A DNA stretch of 64,000 nt. Origin: Gordonia zhenghanii. Its GTDB lineage: Bacteria > Actinomycetota > Actinomycetes > Mycobacteriales > Mycobacteriaceae. Numbering within the stretch: the stretch's first letter is position 1; every line of letters starts with the position of its first letter. A program made the position numbers and the translations under genes. The stretch lies in NCBI RefSeq assembly GCF_021738965.1, contig NZ_JAKKOQ010000020.1, positions 16,394-80,393 of the forward strand. Reading direction: 5' to 3'. The notes under the pieces are model-generated. The model was not told the DNA's origin. It ran no database searches and saw only the letters and a list, made by a program, of their open reading frames with translations. Positions 34,317 to 44,700 of this stretch are shown here, piece by piece.

Positions 34317-34556
34317 AGGTCTGCACTTGCAAGCCTATGTCGGTGGCGACCGGGCCAGTTGATCACGGTGCCTCAGAGTCTTCCGCGCGTCTCTGATTCA
34401 GGGCAAGCCGCACCGATAGTGATATTGGATCGGGCTTGCCCGTTGCCCCGGGTTCATCAAGAAATCCGAAACACGAATAAGTTCGCGAAACGCGACACGA
34501 GAGTGCGTGAGGAGTCACGGAAAGGACGCTTGACCCTCCGGAGAGTCGGCGACGGA

Positions 34557-35510
34557 ATGAACGCACCCGCAGCCGCCCGTTCACGCCTTACGATCGAGCA
34601 CATGCGCATCCGACCCGGCAGGCCTCGTCTCGACGACTACGCACGGTATTTCGATCTGCCGGCCGCTCCCGACGACGCACCGTTGACCATCACCTGGGCG
34701 GGCGTCACCACCCTGTTCGTAACCGACGGGACGTCGTCGATCATGACCGACGGATTCTTCACCCGGCCGCCGCTCGTGTCGGTCGGCGTCCGCAGACTTG
34801 CCTCGTCGGACGACCGGATCGACGCCGCACTCACGCGCCTGGGCGTCGACCGACTCGACGCGGTGATCCCGGTGCACACGCATTTCGATCACGCGCTCGA
34901 CTCCGCCGCTGTCGCCGCCCGGACCGGCGCGGAACTGGTAGGCGGGACGTCCGTAGCGCACCTCGGACACGGGATCCCGGATGATCGCGTCCGTGTCGTC
35001 GACCCGGGGTCGACGGTCGCGGTCGGAGCCTTCGACGTGACCATGATCCGCGGCCACCACTGCCCGCCGGACCGCTACCCGGGCGACATCACCGCGCCGG
35101 TGGTGCAGCCCGCTCGGGTCTCCGCCTATCGCTGCGGGGAGGCGTGGTCGATCGTTGCGGCGCATCGACAATCGGGTCGGCGTGCGCTGATCGTCGGGAG
35201 CGCCGGGTATGTGGAAGGTGCGCTCGCCGGGCAGCAGGCCGACGTCGTCTACCTGGGGATCGGACAGCTCGGGCTGCAGTCGGAGAGCTACATCGAGACG
35301 TTCTGGCAGGAGACGGTCCGGGCCGTCGGCGCACGCCGCGTCGTGTGCACCCACTGGGACGACTTCTTCCGAACCCTCGACCGGCCGTTGCGCGCGTTGC
35401 CGTATGCAGGTGACGACCTCGATGTGTCGATGACGACCCTCGCTCGACTGGCCGAGACAGACGGTGTCTCGCTGCATCTTCCGGCCCTGTGGCAGCCGGT
35501 CGAGGTCTGA
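34557..35510 (+). CDS. MBL-fold metallohydrolase
   Basis: 317 residues from ATG 34557 (GGAGAG upstream, long spacing). A single metallo-beta-lactamase domain contains HTHFDHALD, the HxHxDH zinc motif, and GHHCPPDRYPG and CTHWDDF as further metal ligands. It resembles the UlaG/RomA-like branch. No signal peptide is obvious. The product is a hydrolase of unknown substrate. It ends 78 bp before the aldehyde dehydrogenase gene on the same strand. Confidence 0.82.
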   Translation: MNAPAAARSRLTIEHMRIRPGRPRLDDYARYFDLPAAPDDAPLTITWAGVTTLFVTDGTSSIMTDGFFTRPPLVSVGVRRLASSDDRIDAALTRLGVDRLDAVIPVHTHFDHALDSAAVAARTGAELVGGTSVAHLGHGIPDDRVRVVDPGSTVAVGAFDVTMIRGHHCPPDRYPGDITAPVVQPARVSAYRCGEAWSIVAAHRQSGRRALIVGSAGYVEGALAGQQADVVYLGIGQLGLQSESYIETFWQETVRAVGARRVVCTHWDDFFRTLDRPLRALPYAGDDLDVSMTTLARLAETDGVSLHLPALWQPVEV

Positions 35511-35588
35511 GCGGTCCCTGACGCGCGTCTGGTTCGCGTGGCAGACTCGGCAGAGTCCAGACCGCACGCGAGTAAGAGGTGTTCCAGA

Positions 35589-36959
35589 GTGATCGCAACC
35601 ATCAATCCCGCAACCGGTGAGACGGTCAAGACGTTCGACGACACCTCGTTCGACGACGTCGAGCGCGCTATCGACCTCGCCGCCGATACGGCGAAGACGT
35701 ACCGTTCGACGACCTTCGCCCAACGCGCCGAATGGATGCGCGCCACCGCGGACCTGCTCGAGGCCGAAGCCGACGACGTGGCCGCGATGATGACCCTCGA
35801 AATGGGCAAGACTCTGGCGTCGGCCAAAGCCGAGGCTCTCAAGTGCGCCAAAGGTTTCCGCTATTACGCAGACAACGCCGAGGCGATGCTCGCCGACGAG
35901 CTCGCCGATGCCGAGGCGGTCAACGCCAGAACGGCGTATGCGCGCTACCAGCCACTCGGGGCGGTCCTGGCGGTCATGCCGTGGAACTTCCCCCTCTGGC
36001 AGGCAGTGCGTTTCGCCGCGCCGGCGCTCATGGCAGGCAACGTCGGGTTGCTCAAGCATGCGTCGAACGTCCCGCAGTCGGCGCTCTACCTCGCCGACGT
36101 GATTCGACGCGGCGGCTTTCCCGAAGGCTGCTTCCAGACACTCCTGATCGGTTCGGGCGCGGTCGAAGCCGTGCTACGGGACCCGCGCGTCGCAGCCGTC
36201 ACACTGACTGGAAGTGAACCCGCAGGCCGGTCCGTCGCAGCGATCGCAGGCGACGAGGTCAAGCACACGGTCCTCGAACTCGGCGGAAGCGACCCGTACG
36301 TCGTGATGCCGTCGGCCGACATCGACGCCGCGGTGAAGACCGCAGTGACGGCACGCGTGCAGAACAACGGACAGTCGTGCATCGCCGCGAAGCGGTTCAT
36401 CGTGCACACCGACGTGTACGACGATTTCGCGGCGAAGTTCGTCGAACAGATGAAGGCGCTGACAGTCGGCGACCCGACTGATCCGGACACCGACGTCGGA
36501 CCGCTCGCCACCGAGCAGGGGCGGGTCGGCGTCGAAGACCTCGTCGTCGACGCTGTCGCTCACGGTGCCGAGATCCTCTGCGGTGGTACGCGTCCCGATC
36601 GTCCGGGGTGGTACTACCCGCCGACAGTCGTCGCCGGAGTGACTCCGGACGCGCAGATGTACACCGACGAGGTGTTCGGGCCCGTCGCCGCGCTCTACCG
36701 AGCGGTCGACATCGACGAAGCCCTCGAGATCGCGAATGCCACCACCTTCGGACTCGGCTCCAACGCATGGACCACCGACGACGCCGAGATCGATCGATTC
36801 ATCGCCGACCTCGACGCCGGCCAGGTGTTCATCAACGGCATGACCGTGTCGTATCCGGAACTGCCGTTCGGCGGCACTCGGCGGTCGGGCGTCGGGCGTG
36901 AACTTGCCGCACACGGAATCCGCGAGTTCTGCAATGTGAAGACGGTGTGGATCGGATGA
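35589..36959 (+). CDS. NAD(P)-dependent aldehyde dehydrogenase (succinate-semialdehyde type)
   Basis: 456 residues from GTG 35589 (AGAGG upstream). ALDH motifs: AVMPWNFPLWQ, the general-base Glu in LELGGSDPYVV, and the catalytic Cys in NNGQSCIAAKRF; C-terminal GGTRRSGVGREL. The short N-terminus and overall sequence are closest to GabD1-like succinate-semialdehyde dehydrogenases of mycolata, which feed succinate to the TCA cycle. Substrate is inferred from the family. Confidence 0.88.
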   Translation: MIATINPATGETVKTFDDTSFDDVERAIDLAADTAKTYRSTTFAQRAEWMRATADLLEAEADDVAAMMTLEMGKTLASAKAEALKCAKGFRYYADNAEAMLADELADAEAVNARTAYARYQPLGAVLAVMPWNFPLWQAVRFAAPALMAGNVGLLKHASNVPQSALYLADVIRRGGFPEGCFQTLLIGSGAVEAVLRDPRVAAVTLTGSEPAGRSVAAIAGDEVKHTVLELGGSDPYVVMPSADIDAAVKTAVTARVQNNGQSCIAAKRFIVHTDVYDDFAAKFVEQMKALTVGDPTDPDTDVGPLATEQGRVGVEDLVVDAVAHGAEILCGGTRPDRPGWYYPPTVVAGVTPDAQMYTDEVFGPVAALYRAVDIDEALEIANATTFGLGSNAWTTDDAEIDRFIADLDAGQVFINGMTVSYPELPFGGTRRSGVGRELAAHGIREFCNVKTVWIG

Positions 36960-37007
36960 CCCCGTAGCGTCCGACCCTGAGGACCGATAAGTGGTACGAA
37001 CGGTGAC

Positions 37008-37898
37008 ATGACAAACGACGCAATGGCATGGACCTCGAGCGACCTCCCGTCCTTCACCGGCCGAACGGTCGTGGTGACCGGGGCCAACAGCGGGTTGGGT
37101 CTGGCGGAAGCCACCCAGCTGGCGCGAGTGGGCGCGAAAGTCGTTCTCGCCGTGCGAGACACAGCGAAAGGTGAGAAGGCTGCCGCGTCGATCGACGGCG
37201 ACACTGAGGTACGACGGCTCGATCTCGCCGACCTGGCGTCGATCCGCACGTTCGCCGAGGAGTGGACGGGCGACATCGCGGTGCTCGCCAACAACGCGGG
37301 CGTGATGAACGTCCCGGAGGCACGGACTGCTGACGGCTTCGAGATGCAGATCGGCACCAACCACCTCGGCCATTTCGCGCTGACAACCCTGTTGTTGCCG
37401 CATATCACGGACCGAGTCGTCACGATGTCGTCGATGATGCACCGCGGCGGTCGCATCGATCTCGCCGACCTCAACTGGGAGCACCGCAGTTACAACCGGG
37501 TCGCCGCGTACGGGCAGTCGAAGCTCGCCAACCTGATGTTCTCGCTCGAACTGCAACGTCGCCTGGCGGCTGCCGGGTCGACGGTGCGGTCGTTGGCGGC
37601 ACACCCCGGATACGCATCGACCAACTTGCAGACCCGGACCGGCAATCCGGTCTTCGACTTGGGCGGACGTATCGGCAACAAGGTGATCGCGCAGTCGGCA
37701 GAGGCCGGCGCGTGGCCGATGCTCTTCGCGGCGAGTCAGGATCTGCCCGGCGGTTCTTATGTCGGTCCCGACAAGCTCAACGAGACGCGCGGGTACCCGG
37801 CGCTGGCCGGTCGGACGGCACGCGCCAGCGACCTGACGATGTGCGCCAAGCTGTGGGACCTGTCGGAGGAGCTGACCGGGGTGAGTTTCGGCGGCTGA
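37008..37898 (+). CDS. SDR-family oxidoreductase (retinol-dehydrogenase-like)
   Basis: 296 residues. TGANSGLGLA cofactor motif, LANNAGVM, catalytic Ser in SSMMHRGG and YGQSK (YxxxK). The AHPGYASTNLQ motif is typical of the WW-oxidoreductase/retinol-dehydrogenase-like SDR group common in mycolata. Its substrate is unknown. It follows the aldehyde dehydrogenase by 48 bp on the same strand and may be cotranscribed. Confidence 0.87.
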   Translation: MTNDAMAWTSSDLPSFTGRTVVVTGANSGLGLAEATQLARVGAKVVLAVRDTAKGEKAAASIDGDTEVRRLDLADLASIRTFAEEWTGDIAVLANNAGVMNVPEARTADGFEMQIGTNHLGHFALTTLLLPHITDRVVTMSSMMHRGGRIDLADLNWEHRSYNRVAAYGQSKLANLMFSLELQRRLAAAGSTVRSLAAHPGYASTNLQTRTGNPVFDLGGRIGNKVIAQSAEAGAWPMLFAASQDLPGGSYVGPDKLNETRGYPALAGRTARASDLTMCAKLWDLSEELTGVSFGG

Positions 37899-38013
37899 CC
37901 CGGCCCGTTTCGGAATCGTCCAATACCGACTAACCAGAATTGTCGGACCCTCTTGCTAGTGTCTGGTCAGAAGTTGAGAACAAGCCCTGACCAGCGGCAA
38001 GGAGGTGATTCCG

Positions 38014-39498
38014 GTGAACGGTTCCAGCTACGACGGCGCCGGGCTCCCGGAGTCGCCCGCCGACCTGATTGCCCTCGCCGACGCGGCGGTGGCGAAGCTC
38101 AACGAGGTGTCGTTCGCAGCGCTGTCCGGTGCGGACCTGCTCGCTGCGGCCGAGACCAACGAGCGGATGCGGGCGCGCACCGAAGCGGCGACGACGAGTC
38201 TGATGATCGAACTGTCGGACCAGTTCGCGTTCCAGGCCCAGGGTTACATGACCGTCCAGAAGTACCTGACGAACGGCCTGCGCCTGGGAGTGCGTGAAGC
38301 CAACACGCGAATGAAGCTCATGTTCGCGACGGGCGAGTTCCGGGCGATCGGTGGCGACCGGCTGCCTGCCCGCAATCCGGAGACGGCGCAGGCGCTGCGC
38401 GAGGGCGCGATCAACCGCGGGCACGTCGCCGAGATCGATGCGGTGATGGACAAGGTCCCAGCTCGGGTCGACGCCGAGACGGTCGCCGCTGCCGAGGCGC
38501 AGCTGGCGGACGTCGCCCGCGGCCTGTCGCCCGAAGCGGTCCGGCAGGCAGGCGCCCGGCTGTTGGGTCACCTCGACCCCGACGGGGAACTGACTGACGA
38601 CACGGACCGTCGTCGCACCCGCGGGTTCACCCTGGCCCCGCAGGATCAGCGGCTGATGTCGAAGCTGCAGGGGTCGATCACCCCGGCGCTGCGCGCCAAG
38701 CTCGACGTGCTGTTGACTGCATGGGCCGCGCCCGGGATGAACAATCCGGACGACGCCGAATCTCCGTTCGGCGCGGTCGACCAGGACGGTCTCGACGCCG
38801 ATGCGCTCGCCGCAGCGCGGGAGCGGGACACGCGGTCCACGGCCCAGCGCAATCACGACGCCCTCGCAGCGATGGCCGACTTCGTTCTCGGCCACGGTGG
38901 GCTGGGGCGCCCGGACCGGCTCCCCGCCGAACTGGTCGTGACGGTCACCGACCAGGAGCTGGCCGCCGAAGCCGGCGTCGCGCTCACCGCGACCGGTGCG
39001 CGAATTCCGGTCTCCGAGCTGGTCGAGCTCGCGGCTCACGCCTCCCCGCACCTTGCGGTGTTCAAGAACAACACGTCCGAGGTCCTGTACCTCGGACGGG
39101 GCAAGCGGTTTGCGAGCAAGGCGCAGCGGCTGGCCATGTTCGCCCGCGACCGCGGGTGCACCGGCCCGGGCTGCGATGTGCCGTTCGCCCGGACCGAGGC
39201 TCATCACGTGGCGCGGTGGGAGGACGGCGGCTGCACTGACATCACCAATCTGGGAGCCGCGTGCGGCAAGCACAACCGGGCCGAGGGCTCCGGACCCGGC
39301 AAGTGGGAGACGATCGTTCTGGCCGACGGGGCCGATGCAGGTCGAGTCGGCTGGCGGCCCGCGGGAAGCGACCGCCGGTGGCAAGTGAACCCGCTCCACC
39401 ACGTCGGGCAAGACCCCGACCTCCTCCCGCACGGCCCGCCCCGCGGCGCGGGTTCGACGATCGAGGCCATGCTGTCCCGGCTCCTCGACGCCGGCTGA
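38014..39498 (+). CDS. DUF222/13E12-type HNH endonuclease domain protein
   Basis: 494 residues. AAGGAGG 8 nt upstream fixes GTG 38014. The N-terminal DUF222 helical region (LIALADAAVAKLNEVSFAAL) is followed by a C-terminal HNH core CTGPGCDVPFARTEAHHVAR with KHNRAEGSGPG. This family is repeated many times in Gordonia, Rhodococcus and Mycobacterium genomes (13E12 repeats). It is probably a mobile nuclease gene; its role is not known. Confidence 0.88.
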   Translation: MNGSSYDGAGLPESPADLIALADAAVAKLNEVSFAALSGADLLAAAETNERMRARTEAATTSLMIELSDQFAFQAQGYMTVQKYLTNGLRLGVREANTRMKLMFATGEFRAIGGDRLPARNPETAQALREGAINRGHVAEIDAVMDKVPARVDAETVAAAEAQLADVARGLSPEAVRQAGARLLGHLDPDGELTDDTDRRRTRGFTLAPQDQRLMSKLQGSITPALRAKLDVLLTAWAAPGMNNPDDAESPFGAVDQDGLDADALAAARERDTRSTAQRNHDALAAMADFVLGHGGLGRPDRLPAELVVTVTDQELAAEAGVALTATGARIPVSELVELAAHASPHLAVFKNNTSEVLYLGRGKRFASKAQRLAMFARDRGCTGPGCDVPFARTEAHHVARWEDGGCTDITNLGAACGKHNRAEGSGPGKWETIVLADGADAGRVGWRPAGSDRRWQVNPLHHVGQDPDLLPHGPPRGAGSTIEAMLSRLLDAG

Positions 39499-40024
39499 CC
39501 CGGCCACGCTCCCGACATGGGTGCGAGGGCCGGGCAGCCTGCGTGTTCAGTGCGAATTCACTGGAAACTGCTCCCCTCGTCATTCATACGAACTACGTTC
39601 GAGGTGTCTCGAGAGGAGGTTCCACTTCGTGCGGATCCGGATGACGGCAGCAGTAGCAAGACTGTCCGTGATCGCGGTTGCCGGTGGTGGAATCGGAACC
39701 CGGAGGCAATTCCTCGGGCGCTTCGCCCGACCTCAAGCCTGCGCACGGCGGTGTGCAGACCGAATCGACACCGGTGACGCGACCATCGGTGTCTCCCACG
39801 CCTATTCGAGAGGAGTCGAGCACATCGTGCAGGCGGCGCCAGTCGGTCGCGAACCGGCGCTACGTGCGTACGCGTGCTGAACGACGAAGAACTCGCTCGA
39901 CGATCGAGGGGTGTGCCGAGCGGAACTGCTTCGCCGATCCGGCTGCGCTCTCGGCGCGAACGAGGAGCGGAACCTGCGCTCCTCGTCCGCGCCGCGCGGC
40001 TACCGCGCAGGTAGGCTGCGTACG
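39499..40024 (+). pseudogene. Intergenic stretch with a possible broken secreted-protein gene
   Basis: GAGGAGG at 39613-39619 is well placed for GTG 39629, which opens RMTAAVARLSVIAVAGGG, a signal-peptide-like start. Around 39680 the sensible continuation EPGGNSSGASPDLKPAHGGV is in another frame. The rest is low-complexity Arg/Ser sequence. I read it as a small frameshifted secreted protein gene. Nothing else is seen in this interval. Confidence 0.3.
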
Positions 40025-40555
40025 GTGAACCCGTCGAAATGGCTCGTGAGTGTGATCCCCGGGCGAATACTCCCGGTCGTGATCGCTTATGCCGGATTCA
40101 TCCGCTTCGCTCTCGTAGGGCTGTTCACGTTCGTTCTGACGACGGTGCTGTTCTTCGGGTTGAAAGTCAGTGTTCTCGATGAGAAGCCAGTGACGGCGTT
40201 CTCCATCGCGACGCTCGTAGCGACGATCGTGTCGTACGTCCTCAACCGCGAATGGTCGTTCGCGGAACGCGGCGGGCGCTCGGCTCGCCACGAGGCGTCA
40301 CTCTTCTTCGTCGTGAGTGCCATCGCTCTTGGAATCAGCCAGATACCTCTCGCGATGTCCCGCTACGTGTTCGACTTCCAGGCTCCGGCGATATCGCCGT
40401 TCGCCGAGCATCTTGCCGACTTCGTCAGCGGTTCGATCATCGGCACGCTCGTGGCAATGGCGTTCCGCTGGTGGGCGTTCCGCAAGTGGGTCTTCCCGGA
40501 ACTCGTCGTCGACGACGATGTCGTGGAGCAGGCCGAGAAGGAGCCGCTCGACTGA
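40025..40555 (+). CDS. GtrA-family membrane protein
   Basis: 176 residues with four membrane helices (FIRFALVGLFTFVLTTVLFF; AFSIATLVATIVSYVLNREW; ASLFFVVSAIALGISQIPLA; SGSIIGTLVAMAF), the GtrA/DPMS-like fold. Family members flip or support polyprenyl-linked sugars for cell-wall polysaccharide. GTG 40025 has no Shine-Dalgarno but TAGGCT lies 6-12 nt upstream, suggesting a leaderless transcript. The C-terminus is acidic. Confidence 0.85.
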   Translation: MNPSKWLVSVIPGRILPVVIAYAGFIRFALVGLFTFVLTTVLFFGLKVSVLDEKPVTAFSIATLVATIVSYVLNREWSFAERGGRSARHEASLFFVVSAIALGISQIPLAMSRYVFDFQAPAISPFAEHLADFVSGSIIGTLVAMAFRWWAFRKWVFPELVVDDDVVEQAEKEPLD

Positions 40556-40577
40556 CGCCCGAGGCGGTCGGTCGCAG

Positions 40578-41177
40578 TCACTCTGCGCGCAACAGCACCG
40601 CAGCCGCCCGTCGAGCCTCGGGCAGTGCCTCCGGGAATTCGGAGATCGAACGCAGCACGGTCGCGCCCTCGATCAACGTCAGCAACTGGACCGACAGGCT
40701 GTCCGAGTCGGCGTGACCCGCCTCGCGCGTCAGATCCGCGAACAGGTCCTTGATCCACAGTTTCCCGTTCCGGATGACCTCGTGGGCCGGGTGATCCGCA
40801 GTGCCGACGAGCTCGCTGTGCGCATGGACGAACGCGCAACCGAGGGGGCTGTGCTCGTCCATCCACGACTGCAGCGCGTCGAACACCGCGAGGACCTTCG
40901 CATCGCCGACCCCGTCGCTCGTGCTCCGTTCGACGGCGGCGAGCATGCCGGCCACCCAGTTCCGGTAGTCCGCGTCGCGCTCGGCGAGATAGGCGACCAC
41001 CAGCGCGGCCTTGGACCCGAACCGGTCGTAGAGGGTCTTCTTGGTGACTCCAGCGTCGGCGGAGATCGTGTCCACACCGACTGAGTTGATGCCCTGCTCG
41101 TAGAACAGGCGCGATGCGGAGTCGAGGATCGCACGTGCCGCCGGTGTCAAAGATTTTGCTTGCACACCTGTATCCAC
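40578..41177 (-). CDS. TetR-family transcriptional regulator
   Basis: 199 residues from GTG 41177. The HTH reads AILDSASRLFYEQGINSVGV, DTISADAGVTKKTLYDRFGS. The C-terminal domain has HSPLGCAFVHAHSEL, as in the TetR_C_16-like group. TATACT at 41190-41185 (minus strand) ends 7 nt before the GTG with no ribosome-binding site, so translation is probably leaderless. A GTATAC dyad just upstream is the likely autoregulatory operator shared with the 57-aa gene on the other side. Confidence 0.86.
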   Translation of the reverse strand: MDTGVQAKSLTPAARAILDSASRLFYEQGINSVGVDTISADAGVTKKTLYDRFGSKAALVVAYLAERDADYRNWVAGMLAAVERSTSDGVGDAKVLAVFDALQSWMDEHSPLGCAFVHAHSELVGTADHPAHEVIRNGKLWIKDLFADLTREAGHADSDSLSVQLLTLIEGATVLRSISEFPEALPEARRAAAVLLRAE

Positions 41178-41196
41178 ACAGGGCAGTATAGGTGAT

Positions 41197-41214
41197 GTAT
41201 ACAGACCAGTATAC
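41197..41214. promoter_or_regulatory. GTATAC dyad, TetR operator candidate
   Basis: GTATAC-agacca-GTATAC: both arms are the self-complementary GTATAC with a 6-nt centre. It lies 7 bp upstream of the TetR -10 and 74 bp before the ATG of the divergent 57-aa gene, so it could control both. Confidence 0.55.
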
Positions 41215-41287
41215 GAGACGGGGTGCAAGAGCAGCGCATGGCTGGTCAAACCTCGAATCAGGACCAGATCCGGAGAGGAGCACGGGC

Positions 41288-41461
41288 ATGCTGAAGACAA
41301 TGGGACGCGGAGTCCGCACGTTCATGCGGGCACTCGACACCGCCAGCGCGATCCGGCACGGCACGACGCCGAAGCATTACGACGACGTCCGTGAACCGGT
41401 CGCCACCATCCCGACCGGCACGATCGAGCAGTCGGAGACTCCGTGGCCGGTGGCCGCGTAG
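41288..41461 (+). CDS. Small conserved-looking protein beside TetR
   Basis: 57 residues, KTMGRGVRTFMRALDTASAI then RHGTTPKHYDDVREPVAT. GGAGAGG lies 10 nt upstream of ATG 41288. The basic amphipathic N-terminus could contact membrane or nucleic acid. No family is recognised. The good start signals, the divergent operator and the strong terminator at 41513 argue that it is expressed. Confidence 0.55.
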   Translation: MLKTMGRGVRTFMRALDTASAIRHGTTPKHYDDVREPVATIPTGTIEQSETPWPVAA

Positions 41462-41468
41462 CGACAAC

Positions 41469-41513
41469 CGCGAGAACCTTCAGCGCGAGAACCTTCACCG
41501 TACGAACCTTCAC
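41469..41513 (+). repeat. Three tandem 15-bp units
   Basis: CGCGAGAACCTTCAG, CGCGAGAACCTTCAC and CGTACGAACCTTCAC follow one another between the stop of the 57-aa gene and its terminator. They are non-coding in position, and three copies are too few and too close for a CRISPR. Confidence 0.8.
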
Positions 41514-41540
41514 GAGGGCCGGGGCCGTCCCCGGCCCTCG
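41513..41540 (+). terminator. GC-rich hairpin terminator
   Basis: CGAGGGCCGGGG pairs perfectly over 12 bp with CCCCGGCCCTCG around a CCGT tetraloop, 52 nt after the stop of the 57-aa gene. The downstream TCGTGTCC is only mildly T-rich. Confidence 0.8.
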
Positions 41541-41775
41541 TCGTGTCCTGGGCGGTCGTGTCGCTGGACGCGCGTGCTGCCCACCATCTTTCAAACCGAT
41601 CCGACTCATCTTGAGATCTCATCGACGAGATCGGCTAGAGCCATATCGGTAGACCGCTGCGCCGACTAGCGTTTGACGGATGGTGCGTCACCACCTCGCG
41701 CACCGGCACACAGTGACGGCCTCGCCATACCTGACGGGGCGTCGCCCGATAATGATCAAAGGGACTACCGATCCG

Positions 41776-44700
41776 ATGACCAGCACGAATTTCGAGAAAG
41801 TCCTCGTCGCCAATCGCGGTGAGATCGCCATCCGCGGATTCCGCGCGGCCTATGAGCTGGGGATCGGCACAGTCGCCGTGTTCCCCTACGAGGACCGCAA
41901 CTCGGCGCACCGCACGAAGGCCGACGAGTCGTACGAGATCGGCGAGCCGGGTCACCCGGTGCGCAACTATCTGGACATCGACCTGATCATCGACGCGGCC
42001 AAGAAGTCCGGAGCCGACGCGGTCTACCCGGGATATGGATTCCTGTCCGAGAACCCCGACCTGGCTGCGGCGTGTGCCGCTAACGGGATCGCGTTCGTCG
42101 GTCCGCCGCAGCACGTGTTGGAGCTGACCGGCAACAAGGCCAGCGCGATCGCTGCGGCGAAAGCCGCCGGTCTGCCCGTGCTGCCGTCGTCCGAGCCGTC
42201 GAACGACATCGACGAACTGCTGGCCGCGGCGGAGTCGATGACGTTCCCGGTGTTCGTGAAGGCCGTCGCAGGCGGCGGCGGTCGCGGTATGCGACGCGTC
42301 GAGGAGATCGACGGGCTGCGCGAGGCGATCGAGGCCGCGTCGAGGGAGGCCGAGTCGGCGTTCGGCGACGCGACGGTGTTCCTGGAGCAGGCCGTCATCA
42401 ATCCCCGCCACATCGAGGTGCAGATCCTCGCCGACACGCACGGCAATGTGATCCACCTGTTCGAGCGCGACTGCTCGGTGCAGCGTCGCCACCAGAAGGT
42501 CGTCGAGTTGGCGCCCGCGCCGAACTTGGATCCGGCGCTGCGCGAGAAGATCTGCGCCGACGCCGTCGCATTCGCCAAGCAGATCGACTACTCGTGTGCG
42601 GGCACCGTCGAGTTCCTCGTCGACGAGCGCGGCCAGCACATGTTCATCGAGATGAACCCACGTATCCAGGTGGAGCACACGGTCACCGAGGAGATCACCG
42701 ACGTCGACCTCGTCCAGTCGCAGCTGCGCGTGGCGGCCGGCGCGACTCTCGACGAACTCGGCCTGTCCCAGGACATGATCAAGATCCGCGGCGCCGCACT
42801 CCAATGCCGTATCACCACCGAGGATCCGTCCAACGGATTCCAGCCAGATACCGGGCGGATCACCGGCTACCGCACGCCAGGCGGCGGCGGCGTTCGGTTG
42901 GACGGCGGCACCGCACTCGGTGCGGAGGTCGGCGCGTACTTCGACTCGATGCTGGTGAAGCTCACCTGTCGTGGCCGCGATTTCGAGTCGGCAGTCGCGC
43001 ACGCCCGCCGTGCTGTCACCGAGTTCCGCATCCGCGGCGTCGCAACCAACATCCCGTTCCTGCAGGCGCTGCTCGACGACCCCGACTTCCGGGCCGGACG
43101 GGTGACGACGTCGTTCATCGAAGAACACCCCGAGTTGTTGACGTCGAACTCCTCGGCCGACCGCGCGTCGAAGATCCTGTCGTACCTGGCCGACGTGACG
43201 GTCAACCACCCGAACGGTGTACGCCCGGTCCACGTCAACCTCGCTGACAAGCTGCCCGCCGTCGACCTGTCTGCGCCGCCGCGTGACGGGTCCCGCCAGC
43301 GCCTGCTGGAACTCGGGCCGGAGGGCTTCGCGGCGAGCCTGCGCGAGCAGAAGGCGCTCGCCGTGACCGACACGACGTTCCGTGATGCGCACCAGTCGCT
43401 GCTGGCGACGCGCGTGCGGACGTCGAGCCTGACCGCGGTGGCTCCCTATGTGTCGCGACTGACGCCGGAACTGTTGTCGATCGAGGCGTGGGGCGGGGCG
43501 ACGTACGACGTCGCACTGCGGTTCTTGAAAGAGGATCCGTGGGACCGCCTCGCGCAGTTGCGCGAGGCCGTCCCGAACATCTGCCTGCAGATGCTGCTGC
43601 GCGGGCGGAACACCGTCGGATACACGCCCTACCCGGAGTCGGTGACGCGCGCATTCGTCGCCGAGGCGGCATCCACGGGAATCGACATCTTCCGGATCTT
43701 CGACGCGCTGAACAACGTCGACCAGATGCGACCGGGGATCGACGCGGTCCGCGAGACCGGCACCACGATCGCCGAAGTCGCGATGAGCTACACCGGCGAC
43801 TTGTCGGACCCGAATGAGAATCTGTACACGCTGGACTACTACCTGCGGTTGGCCGAGAAAATCGTGAACGCGGGCGCGCACGTCCTGGCGATCAAAGACA
43901 TGGCCGGACTGCTGCGCGCGCCCGCCGCGTCGACCCTGGTGTCGGCGCTGCGCTCGGAGTTCGACCTGCCGATCCACGTGCATACGCACGACACGCCGGG
44001 CGGCCAGCTGGCCACCTACCTGGCTGCGTGGCAGGCCGGTGCGGATGCGGTCGACGGTGCGAGTTCGCCGATGTCGGGGACGACGAGTCAGCCGTCGCTG
44101 TCGGCGATCGTGGCGGCTGCCGCGCACAGCGAGTTCGACACCGGTCTGAGCCTGGACGCCGTCTGCGAGTTGGAACCGTACTGGGAGACCCTCCGCAAGG
44201 TGTACGCACCGTTCGAGTCGGGTGTTCCGGCTCCGACCGGACGCGTCTACACGCACGAGATCCCGGGCGGTCAGCTGTCGAACCTGCGGTCGCAGGCCAC
44301 CGCGCTCGGGTTGGCTGACCGGTTCGAAGAGGTCGAGGCGAAGTACGCTGCGGCCGATCGGCTCCTGGGGCGCCTCGTGAAGGTGACGCCGTCGTCGAAG
44401 GTCGTCGGCGACCTCGCCTTGGCCCTCGTCGGCTCCGGTGTGGACGTCGAGGAGTTCGCCGAGAATCCGGGACGCTACGACGTCCCGGACTCGGTCATCG
44501 GCTTCCTGCAGGGCGAACTCGGAACACCCGTCGGAGGGTGGCCCGAACCGTTCCGCAGTCGCGCATTGGAGGGGCGTGACGAGCCCGAACCGCAGGCCGA
44601 ACTGTCGGCCGAGGACGAAGCCGCGCTGGCAGGCGACTCGGCGACGCGCCGCTCGACGCTGAACCGGCTCCTGTTTCCAGGACCGACCAAGGAGTACCTG

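Noticed and set aside
30295..41513. 15-bp tandem repeats at 30295 and 41469 as CRISPR arrays
   Set aside because: Only 3-4 contiguous units with no spacers.
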